Assembly (NCBI GenBank): GCA_029863705.1
Contig: JAOTUU010000014.1
Span: forward strand, 1 to 33,930
From: Gammaproteobacteria bacterium
GTDB lineage: Bacteria > Pseudomonadota > Gammaproteobacteria > Steroidobacterales > Woeseiaceae
Direction: 5' to 3'
Length of the DNA: 33,930 nt
Shown: piece after piece, positions 8,441 through 15,900 of the stretch
Layout: every line of letters begins with the position of its first letter
Numbering within the stretch: position 1 is the stretch's first letter
Notes under the pieces: generated by a model
Database searches by the model: none
Told to the model about the DNA's origin: nothing
The model's input: the letters and a program-made list of their open reading frames with translations, nothing else
Program-made: the position numbers and the translations under genes

Positions 8441-9088
8441 ATGTTTAGCACGCAAAAAATTTGTTGTACTGGGCATTGTGCTGCGTTGTGTGCAATGGTG
8501 CTGACCCTGATAGCCGGTTGCGCGACGACCACTACGGCATCGCGCAGCACCCCGGCGCGTATCGAAGTTCAGGAAGCGGTGGGTTTCACGATTATCGAGG
8601 AAGCGCGCGTCAGCAACGAGGCGCGGCTCGACTACGATGAGGCGTTGAGTTATCTCAACCAGGGCAACCTCGAGCGCGGCATCGACATTCTCAATTCGGT
8701 CGTCGCACAGTCGCCGCAACTGGCAGCACCGAGAGTTGATCTCGGTATAGCGCAGCATCTAGCCGGAGACCTCGATGCCGCGGAAAGCAGTTTGCTGCAG
8801 GCGCTGGAGACAAACCCGGGCCATCCGATTGCGCTGAACGAGCTGGGCATCCTGTATCGAAAATCCGGGCGCTTCACACAGGCGCGGCGCAGCTACGAAG
8901 CTGCGCTGGCAACGTATCCCGGTTTTCACTATGCGCGACGCAATCTGGCCGTTCTCTGCGACCTGTACCTTGCCGACCTGAACTGTGCGTTGGACAACTA
9001 TGAAGCCTATATGGCGACTGTTCCGGGCGACGACGAAGCGTCAATGTGGATAGCGGATCTGCGCTTTCGCATGGACCAGGGAGACTAG
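8441..9088 (+). CDS. TPR-repeat lipoprotein, 215 aa
   Basis: It carries a lipoprotein signal with lipobox I24-A25-G26-C27 followed by Ala-Thr-Thr-Thr. Three to four TPR units follow at residues about 65-175: LDYDEALSYLNQGNLERGID, PRVDLGIAQHLAGDLDAAES, ALNELGILYRKSGRFTQARR and FHYARRNLAVLCDLYLADLN. The ATG at 8441 is preferred over an in-frame GTG at 8432 because GGGAG (8425-8429) is correctly spaced only from the ATG. The protein resembles small PilF/NlpI-like TPR lipoproteins that act as assembly factors, but the neighbours (two other TPR proteins, then ExbB/ExbD) tie it to this operon rather than to pili. The gap to the next gene is only two bases. Confidence 0.87.
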   Translation: MFSTQKICCTGHCAALCAMVLTLIAGCATTTTASRSTPARIEVQEAVGFTIIEEARVSNEARLDYDEALSYLNQGNLERGIDILNSVVAQSPQLAAPRVDLGIAQHLAGDLDAAESSLLQALETNPGHPIALNELGILYRKSGRFTQARRSYEAALATYPGFHYARRNLAVLCDLYLADLNCALDNYEAYMATVPGDDEASMWIADLRFRMDQGD

Positions 9089-9090
9089 CC

Positions 9091-9432
9091 ATGTTGCGAG
9101 CATTTCTGATCAGCATTGTCCTGTTACTGGGTTTGCAGCCAGCGATCGCCGAAGAGCCGGCCGAGGAGTCGGCGGCAGAAGCTGAGGCTAGCGAAGCAAC
9201 ACAGGCCGCCGAAGAACAGGGCGACGGCTTCAAAACTCCCAAGACGTTGTCTGGCATGTCGATTCTCGGCAACGAGGAGGCACCCAAGTCGCTGGTCATT
9301 ATTCCCTGGAAATCCTCCGAGCTCGGTGACGACATCAGCCTGTCCGACACACTCGACGATCGTGCCCGTCCGGTCGATAAGGACGTTTTTCTGCGCGAGC
9401 TGAGCTTCTACGAAATCCGCTCCGGCGAGTGA
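9091..9432 (+). CDS. Small acidic periplasmic protein, 113 aa
   Basis: The start at 9091 lies two bases after the previous stop with GGGAG about 10 bases upstream; a longer frame from 9046 lies inside the preceding gene and is rejected. A typical signal peptide (LISIVLLLGLQPAIA, cleavage near AIA-EE) is followed by a very acidic, Ala/Glu-rich linker to about residue 47. A short conserved-looking domain follows (KTPKTLSGMSILGNEEAPKS, then IIPWKSSELGD, ending RPVDKDVFLRELSFYEI). It should be periplasmic. It sits between the TPR lipoproteins and the ExbB-type gene. No family is recognised; it may be an accessory subunit of the same complex. Confidence 0.75.
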   Translation: MLRAFLISIVLLLGLQPAIAEEPAEESAAEAEASEATQAAEEQGDGFKTPKTLSGMSILGNEEAPKSLVIIPWKSSELGDDISLSDTLDDRARPVDKDVFLRELSFYEIRSGE

Positions 9433-9453
9433 ACTCAAAATACATAGGTCTCT

Positions 9454-9524
9454 AACGTGCGCTGCGTCACGTTCATTGCTGTGAACGGCGACTATGCTTG
9501 ATGCAGCTCTGAGTACTGCTCAGA
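9454..9524. other. Two short inverted repeats in the only long gap inside the operon
   Basis: The 118-base gap between 9432 and the ExbB start holds AACGTG (9454-9459) with its exact complement CACGTT (9468-9473), and TCTGAG (9508-9513) with CTCAGA (9519-9524). Neither is followed by a T-run. They may be RNA stem-loops that adjust expression of the energising genes, or operator sites for an internal promoter. No clear -35/-10 pair was found. Confidence 0.35.
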
Positions 9525-9550
9525 ACATTTTGTTAAATGAGGATGTGGTA

Positions 9551-10207
9551 ATGGACTTCTTATATTCGATTGTAGGTTTCTTCGCATCGGGCGGCATTTT
9601 CATGTTTCCGATATTGCTCGTATTCGCCTTCGGCGTCGCGATCGCGGTCGAACGCTACGTTACGCTGGCGATAGTGACCAACAAGAACCAGGCTGTCTGG
9701 GACAAGGTACAGCCGCTGCTGGCCAACGGTGACTTCGATGAGGCTCGGAACATGACCAGCGAGGACGAATCCACGATCTCGCAGGTCCTTAACATGGGCC
9801 TGTCGCTGCAAGGCGGTGTTCGCCGCCGTGAAGACATAGAGATTGCGATGGAGGAGAGCATGATGGAAATCGTGCCGCGCCTCGAAAAACGCACGCCCTA
9901 TGTTGCGCTGGCCTCGAGCATCGCTACGCTGCTGGGACTGCTTGGCACGATCATGGGTCTGATCCAGGCATTTACCGCTGTAGCTAATGCGAATCCGGCG
10001 GAAAAAGCCGACTTGCTGTCTGCGAGTATCTCGGTCGCCATGAATACGACCGCGTTCGGCCTGATGGTTGCGATTCCCCTGCTCGTAGTGCACGCAGTGT
10101 TGACGAGCAAGACCGGCGACATCGTTGACAGTCTTGAAATGGCGACCGTCAAAGCGCTCAACGTGTTTTCGAAAAGGGCAAAACGCACGGTTGTAGCTGA
10201 GGCCTGA
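9551..10207 (+). CDS. MotA/TolQ/ExbB-type proton channel subunit
   Basis: The inner-membrane channel subunit has three hydrophobic segments, at about residues 4-34, 115-140 and 157-185. The two family-defining threonines facing the proton path are visible: Thr133 in LLGLLGTIMGLI and Thr167 in AMNTTAFGLMVAIP, equivalent to E. coli ExbB Thr148 and Thr181. The ATG at 9551 is chosen because GAGG lies 8 bases upstream (9539-9542) and the protein then begins just before its first membrane helix; an upstream ATG at 9494 would add 19 unconvincing residues. At about 218 residues it matches the family. With the two ExbD-type proteins it should form a motor that uses proton flow to move the downstream AgmX-like transducer. 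Confidence 0.93.
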   Translation: MDFLYSIVGFFASGGIFMFPILLVFAFGVAIAVERYVTLAIVTNKNQAVWDKVQPLLANGDFDEARNMTSEDESTISQVLNMGLSLQGGVRRREDIEIAMEESMMEIVPRLEKRTPYVALASSIATLLGLLGTIMGLIQAFTAVANANPAEKADLLSASISVAMNTTAFGLMVAIPLLVVHAVLTSKTGDIVDSLEMATVKALNVFSKRAKRTVVAEA

Positions 10208-10212
10208 TAACG

Positions 10213-10704
10213 ATGGCCAGACGGCACCATTACAAGCGTCGCACCAAGCCTGCGCACGAGCTGGATGTAACCACGTTCCTGAACCTGATGGTGGTACTCG
10301 TGCCATTCCTGCTGATCACGGCAGTGTTTTCGCGGCTGACGATCATCGAGCTGAACCTTCCGAGTTCCGCCGGTGGACCGGCCAGCAACGAGGACAGTTT
10401 TCGCATTGAGGTCGTCGTCAGGGAAGCGGGCATCGAAATCACTAATGGCAAGAATATTATTGCTGCGATCCCGAAAAAAGACGATGACTTCGACTTGGAG
10501 GCGCTATCGCGTTTCATGGTAGAGCTCAAACAGGAATACGCTAACCACGATGCCGCATCCGTGCTGATGGAAGCGCGTATTCCTTACGAATACCTGATTC
10601 GGGTTATGGACGTCGTCAGAAGTGTCGAGGTCGAAGCGGAAGCCGACGGTGAATTCGAACTGGTCGCGCTGTTCTCGGAAATCTCGGTAGGAGACGCACC
10701 GTGA
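10213..10704 (+). CDS. ExbD/TolR-family protein, lacking the membrane aspartate
   Basis: Basic N-terminus, one transmembrane helix at about residues 20-42, then a periplasmic domain typical of ExbD/TolR, 163 residues in all. Alignment by eye of ELDVTTFLNLMVVL with ExbD ELNVTPLIDVMLVL puts Asn24 (codon AAC at 10282-10284) where the proton-carrying Asp25 of ExbD or Asp23 of TolR stands. The periplasmic part (residues 50-163) contains a duplicated beta-alpha pattern with an acidic end. It follows the ExbB gene by 5 bases and overlaps the second ExbD gene (GTGA). It is probably a structural partner in a mixed ExbD dimer rather than a proton carrier; that role is inferred. Confidence 0.9.
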   Translation: MARRHHYKRRTKPAHELDVTTFLNLMVVLVPFLLITAVFSRLTIIELNLPSSAGGPASNEDSFRIEVVVREAGIEITNGKNIIAAIPKKDDDFDLEALSRFMVELKQEYANHDAASVLMEARIPYEYLIRVMDVVRSVEVEAEADGEFELVALFSEISVGDAP

Positions 10705-11204
10705 GAAATTCGCGCCGCATCAAGCGGATGTCACGTAATCGCGTGAAGATTACGAAGATGAATCTGACGTCGCTCATGGACGTCTTCACGATCCTCGTGT
10801 TCTTTCTGCTCGTGAATTCCGGTTCGGTAGAGTTGCTCGAAGCGCCGAAGAACATAACGTTGCCAGAGGCACGCGTAGAGTCAAAGCCGCGCGAGACCGT
10901 CGTCATATTCGTTAGTGCGGACGATGTGCTGGTGCAGGGAGTAATGGTTGCCAGGGTTGAAGACATTCTTGAAGATCGGGAGGGCACGATCGAGCCGATC
11001 AATGCGCGCCTCGCCGAACTCAAGGAAAACGTCGTTGGTCCAAGTACGCTGATGGTAGCCGGTAGCCAGGAGGTAACAATACTTGCCGACAAATCCGTAC
11101 CGTTCGTAGTGATCAGGAAGATCATGTCGACGTGCACCGACGAGGGCTTCGAAAATGTCTCCCTTGCGGTTATCCAGAAGCCATCGCAAGTCGCGGCTAA
11201 CTAA
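10701..11204 (+). CDS. ExbD/TolR-family protein with intact membrane aspartate
   Basis: This second ExbD/TolR paralogue has 167 residues. It starts at GTG with TAGGAG (10687-10692) at 8-base spacing and overlaps the previous gene by 4 bases. A highly basic cytoplasmic N-terminus (RNSRRIKRMSRNRVKITK) precedes the helix MNLTSLMDVFTILVFFLLVN, in which Asp27 (codon 10779-10781) occupies the family's proton-carrier position. The periplasmic domain from about residue 65 has the usual ExbD ending (LADKSVPFVVIRKIMSTC, then GFENVSLAVIQ). It should be the active proton-handling partner of the ExbB-type channel. Paired with the Asn-bearing paralogue upstream, it makes a one-ExbB, two-ExbD set. Confidence 0.92.
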   Translation: MRNSRRIKRMSRNRVKITKMNLTSLMDVFTILVFFLLVNSGSVELLEAPKNITLPEARVESKPRETVVIFVSADDVLVQGVMVARVEDILEDREGTIEPINARLAELKENVVGPSTLMVAGSQEVTILADKSVPFVVIRKIMSTCTDEGFENVSLAVIQKPSQVAAN

Positions 11205-11228
11205 CACCTAAAGGACCAGGGTGACACG

Positions 11229-12647
11229 GTGAGTTCGGAATACCTTGAAACAGAGCAAGCGCTGGCCGAGGCAACACTTCGTCAGCAGGTAAGGCGGTCC
11301 GAGCAAGTGCTCGATGACCTCAATCGCGAATTGCTGGTGGTTGATGCAGAACTCGACGAGTTGATGCAAACAAACCGGCAATACGATCTCCTGTCTCAGG
11401 TATGCGATTCATTGCAAGAGCTTGAAGGCCTCGGTGCTGCCCATCTTTTCTGGGGCAAACACGCCGATGCCGAACAACGTCACGACCAGCTGCAAAACGC
11501 GCAACACGAAATTGAAGGCTTCGGCAAAGAAATTGCTCGCGTCGAAGAGTGGCGGCAAGACCTTATCGAAAAAGTGGATGAGCAGAACCGGAACCTGGAT
11601 TATCTTCACTATGAACTGCTCGACGCCGTTGAACGCGAGGAAATGCGCAAGTACGCCTGGGTGATCGAGCGTGAGGCCGACGAAACCGGGCACCGCGCGC
11701 AGATTATGCCGTGGGCGAGGGGCTGCGAGGAGGATCAGCGGTTTCGCAGATCGCTCGGTAGCTCATTGGCCGCGTCGCTGGCAATTGCACTGCTGGTCAG
11801 CATGATCGCAGTGCCGATCGCACAGCGATCAACAGTAAACGAGTTGCCCGAGCGTGTGGCGAAACTGGTCCGCGAGGAGCGGCCTTTACCGCCGCCGGCC
11901 GAGCCGGTGATCGAGCCGCTCATGGCAGAGGAAGACCCGCCAGAGCCGGATCCGACAGTGGACGAGGAGCCACCGCCACAGGAATTACCGGAATCGATCG
12001 AGGAGCCGAAGCTCGCGCAGACAACGGCTCCGAGTACCAAGGAACAGGTCAAGACCAAGGGCATCCTGGCATTCCGCGACAGTTTCGCGGATCGCGCCAA
12101 CTCGCAACCGTCTGCGCGCCTCGGTTCGCAGGCGCGCGTACGCAATGCCGGCGAGGATTCAGTCGGTCGTCCCGAACGGCTCATGGTGTCGACCTCGGCG
12201 CCAGGGTCTAGTGGCGGTATTAACCTGGCCGATTACAGCCGCGACTTTGGCGGTGGCGGACCGGGTATGGGAGGCGTACAGCTGAGCAGAGTTGCCAGTT
12301 CAATTGGCGGTAACGAAGGATCGAGTCGGCCGCTGAGCGGCGGCGCGATGGCAGGTCGTACTGACGAAGAAATACAGATTGTGTTCGACCGTTACAAGGC
12401 AGCACTCTACAGGCTGTACAATCGGGAACTGCGCAAGGATCCGACGTTGCGTGGCCAGTTGGTTCTGCAGCTGACGATTCAACCGGACGGTTCGGTGTCG
12501 CTTTGTCAGCTGCACTCATCGAGCATGGACGCACCGATTCTGGCGGACCAGGTCGTGCAACGCGTACTGACTTTCGATTTCGGCGCAAAAGAAGACATCG
12601 TGGCTATGACGATTATCTACCCGATCGACTTCCTGCCAGCCGCATAA
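11229..12647 (+). CDS. TonB-like energy transducer with AgmX/PglI-type C-terminal domain
   Basis: The 472-residue protein has an unusual order. A cytoplasmic coiled-coil spans residues 1-170 (charged heptads such as QVLDDLNRELLVVDAELDEL). One membrane helix lies at about 176-199, followed by a proline/glutamate-rich periplasmic arm (about 210-270, PPPAEPVIEPLMAEEDPPEP) and a Gly/Ser-rich region. The globular C-terminus (379-472) has the pattern DRYKAALYRLYNRELRKDP, GQLVLQLTIQPDGSV, VVQRVLTFDF seen in AgmX/PglI (GltJ-type) and TonB C-terminal domains. ExbB/ExbD-driven TonB proteins normally lack a long cytoplasmic coiled-coil, so contact with cytosolic factors is possible. The start is a GTG 24 bases after the ExbD stop, with only weak CAGGG/AAGGA signals upstream. 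It is the last gene before a terminator. Confidence 0.87.
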   Translation: MSSEYLETEQALAEATLRQQVRRSEQVLDDLNRELLVVDAELDELMQTNRQYDLLSQVCDSLQELEGLGAAHLFWGKHADAEQRHDQLQNAQHEIEGFGKEIARVEEWRQDLIEKVDEQNRNLDYLHYELLDAVEREEMRKYAWVIEREADETGHRAQIMPWARGCEEDQRFRRSLGSSLAASLAIALLVSMIAVPIAQRSTVNELPERVAKLVREERPLPPPAEPVIEPLMAEEDPPEPDPTVDEEPPPQELPESIEEPKLAQTTAPSTKEQVKTKGILAFRDSFADRANSQPSARLGSQARVRNAGEDSVGRPERLMVSTSAPGSSGGINLADYSRDFGGGGPGMGGVQLSRVASSIGGNEGSSRPLSGGAMAGRTDEEIQIVFDRYKAALYRLYNRELRKDPTLRGQLVLQLTIQPDGSVSLCQLHSSSMDAPILADQVVQRVLTFDFGAKEDIVAMTIIYPIDFLPAA

Positions 12648-12668
12648 CGCGGAGCTGTTTTTCATAAG

Positions 12669-12691
12669 CCGGAGTTTTCGCCCCGGTTTTT
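12669..12691 (+). terminator. Rho-independent terminator of the TPR/Exb/AgmX operon
   Basis: CCGGAG (12669-12674) pairs with CCCCGG (12681-12686), with one A-C mismatch, across a 6-base loop and is followed by five T (12687-12691). It lies 21 bases after the AgmX-like stop and separates that operon from the riboswitch leader. Confidence 0.65.
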
Positions 12692-12716
12692 ACATAAGCC
12701 CCGATTCACGCGCGCG

Positions 12717-12748
12717 CTGCGGGCTCCCGCAGGCGCATAGCTATGCGC
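12717..12748. repeat. Adjacent perfect inverted repeats
   Basis: CTGCGGG and CCCGCAG (12717-12732, 2-base centre) directly abut the perfect 16-base palindrome GCGCATAGCTATGCGC (12733-12748). They follow the operon terminator and precede the CRP/FNR-like site. They could be a REP-like element or protein-binding site; no further copy was seen in the window. Confidence 0.5.
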
Positions 12749-12790
12749 TTTCCACAGGGTTGAATATCGCCGCCAACAGGTGCCGAACAA

Positions 12791-12806
12791 TGTGATCCAG
12801 ATCAAC
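12791..12806. promoter_or_regulatory. CRP/FNR-family-like site upstream of the riboswitch leader
   Basis: TGTGATCCAGATCAAC keeps a perfect left CRP half-site (TGTGA) and part of the right one (TCA). Read as an FNR-type site (TTGAT-N4-ATCAA) it matches at 9 of 10 positions. It lies about 57 bases before the riboswitch core, a plausible activator position for the leader promoter, which I could not place with confidence. Confidence 0.4.
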
Positions 12807-12847
12807 CTTTGATTGCCGTCGTTGCGACATAGTGCTGTTTGTATTCA

Positions 12848-12930
12848 GACAAATGGCAAAGCCACCGAAAGGTGGGGACGCAAAGTCACCGGCCTACGGC
12901 GCGCGGAGCGCTACGGCAGCGGGACCGCTC
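12848..12930 (+). promoter_or_regulatory. Cyclic-di-GMP-I (GEMM) riboswitch aptamer
   Basis: The conserved core is present in order. GGCAAA (12855-12860) comes first, then a hairpin CCACC-GAAA-GGTGG (12862-12875) with the GNRA tetraloop, then GGACGCAAAG (12876-12885). The second arm carries CCTACG and TACGG on opposite strands, close to the classic 11-nucleotide tetraloop receptor, around a GCGC stem, and AGCGGG (12918-12923) closes it. This matches the Vc2-type GEMM class. About 67 bases separate the aptamer from the ATG at 12997. I see no terminator hairpin with a T-run and no evident anti-Shine-Dalgarno pairing, so the mode of control (transcription or translation) and its direction are open. 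The 349-base gap 12648-12996 holds this element, the terminator, the inverted repeats and the CRP-like site. Confidence 0.93.
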
Positions 12931-12996
12931 GAGAATCGCCTCAATTAGGGCCTTCCGCGCTGGTGCCGCGAGACGAACACGGATTGTTAGAAGACC

Positions 12997-15900
12997 ATGG
13001 CCCAACTCGGAAACTCATCGCGAGCTTTGCGCGGCACGAGCTCGGCAAGCAACGGATCCGGACCCGTTCGCCGGGTAATAGCATTGTTGGCGGTCGCACT
13101 GCTATCAGTGGCTACGTCTCCAGCCCAGGCGCAGGCGACCAACTGTTCGAGTTTCACGAATGAGCTACTCGATGGATTCGTGGACCCCAATCCGCCGTCG
13201 AATATCAACATCGACATCGACTGCACGGTACAAAACTTTCCGGCGGGCAATGAACTCGATACAAACTTCAGCTTCTTTACGCAGCCGGGACAAAACGACG
13301 ATCGCTGGCTGATCATCTTCGACAACGTCGTGCATGTCGGGAATATGGCGTGCGATGCGGTTCACGAGCACCTGATCTGGCTCGTCAATGGTTCGTTAAC
13401 CGGGATTTCCGAGAACTGTCAGAATTTTCTGATTCCCGTTGAGAAAATCGTCAAGGATGTTCCCGCCGGCCAGACGACGGCGGCCATTGGCGTACCGTTC
13501 ACCTATACGCTGACCCTGCCGGTTCTGTTTGATTCAAATACGGGGCAGGTGCTCGACGAATTCGGTTCGGAGAACGACCTGCACAGCGTCGTCCTCATTG
13601 ACGACCTCAACGCAACGGGTGCAGACCTCAGCTACGTCGGACATTCGGCTTACTGGGAAGATACGGGTACACCGGCCGCCCACACTTTCAGCGACGTCAA
13701 CGGCGTGCTGACGTTCGACAATTTCGACATCATCAATGCCGGTCGCCAGATCATTATCGAGATCACTGTTGTCCTCGAGGACTCGCCGGTGAACGTAATC
13801 GGCAACCAGTTCGTGAACACGGCGAAATGGAGTTTCGGCCGGTTAATCGACGGTACGTTTTATCAACCGCTCCCTGGCGAGTGGGGCGTTTCGCCACCAT
13901 TGACCATCGCAGGACCAAACCTGATCGTTAACAAAACCGGTCCCGCATCGATTGGCAGAACACTCAACCTCGGCGAGTGGGGCGACTTCGGTATTGACGT
14001 GCACAACGCCGGCCAGGGTGATGCGTGGGATGTGACGCTGCTCGATCAGTTACCAGACGGCGCGACGGGCGGCATGTGCGACGAAACACCCGTCATCGTC
14101 GATGCACAGGTGTTCGCGTCCGATGGTGTAACGCCGGTACCGGGCAAGGGGCCGCTGACAGCGGGTACCGATTTTTCGGTAAATTACGACGGCGCGAGCT
14201 GTGAGTTGTCGATGACAATGCTGACACCGGCCACCACGATCGGTCCGGATGAGCACCTGGTTATCAATTACCAGACACGCCTCGATGCCGATAGTCAGGA
14301 CGGCGCGATGCTGACGAATGTCGTCGGCGCCACCGAATGGTTCAACGGCGACAACAGCAACCCGGAGCGCATCGCTTTCTTGCGCACGTTGACCAACGGC
14401 ACAACGAATATCGACGATCACGAGGACGCTCACACAACGACAGTTGAATTACGTGGTTATTTCTTCGAGAAGACAGTCGCCAACCTGACTACGGGTGTCG
14501 ATCCGACGACGACGGCGGCTCCGGGCGATGTGCTGCGTTATACGCTGCGGCTGCAGACGACGGACGGTGAACTGAGCGACTTCAGCTTCTACGATGACCT
14601 CGGCGCAATGAACGTTGTGCCGGTCTTCGTACCAGGATCGCTGACGCTTATCGCGGGCACGCTGCCACCGGGCGCCGATACCTCGAACACCGATCCGAAT
14701 GGTGGCACCGACAACGCCGGTATTCTCGACATTCGTAATCTCAGCCTGCCGCTCGCCAGCGACGTGACGATTCAGTTTGACATCACGCTGCAGGGCAATC
14801 TTCCTGATGGCACGGCGGTAATCAACCAGGCCGATCTGATCAGCGGAGTAAAGATTGCGGACAGTGACGACCCGTACGTTAACGGCCAGGCGGATCCGAA
14901 TGTGCCAGGTGACGAGGACCCGACCGAAATCATTATCGAAGGGCCGCCGCCGACGGCACTTGTCAAAGCAACATCCCAGGGAACCGCCACGATAGGTGAA
15001 GAATTCAGCTACACGATTACCGTGCCGTCGACGCCGCATACCTCACCACTGTACGACGTGCGCATACTCGATGATCTCAACGCATCGGCCGCGGACCTCG
15101 AGTTCGTCAGCGTGACAAAAATCTCCGGGCCCGGCCCGTGGACGCCGGTGAACACTGGAACGACGACGAATCTCATCATTGAAGATCCGGTCACGGGCAT
15201 CGACATCCGCGCTGGTCAGCAGGCCGTTGTCGAAGTCACGGTGCGATTACTGGATACGCCGACAAATATCGCTGGACTCACGTTCACCAATACAGGTGCC
15301 TACACCTACAACCTGCGTGACGATGACGCGACGAGCGTCAGGACAGGTGAGTCAGGCACGAGCGGGCCGATGACGATCGTCGAGCCCGATCTGACGCTCG
15401 AAAAAGACGGCCCCGTGCAGATGCGTGTTGGCCAACCCGGCACTTTCACATTGAACGTGCACAACGTCGGTACCTCGCCAGCCTACGCAACCTATCTCAC
15501 TGATTTGTTGCCAAACATTGCCACGGGCGGAATGTGCGATGCGGCGCCCGCAAATGTTACTGTACAGTTATACGCGGCTGACGGCGTAACGCCGGCTGCT
15601 CCGGCACTTGTAGCAGGAACTGATTTCGCGGTTATATTCAATGGCGATCCTGCCTGCACCTTGACTCTGCAGATGCTGACGCCGGAAGCGGCGATCGGCG
15701 TCGATCAACGCCTGATCGTCAGTTACGACGCATCGCTCGATGCGGACACGCAAACCGATACAGCGTTGACAAACATTGCTGGCGCAACCGAATGGTTCAG
15801 CCTCGACCAGTCGCCACCGAACAGCTACGCGCGCCAGTACACGCGCAACCTGACCGACGGTACTGTCGGCGTGCTCGATCACGAGGACGCCCACACCGCG

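Noticed and set aside
12931-12996. Transcription terminator as the riboswitch expression platform
   Set aside because: Only a weak 4-bp GC pairing and no T-run were found before the ATG.
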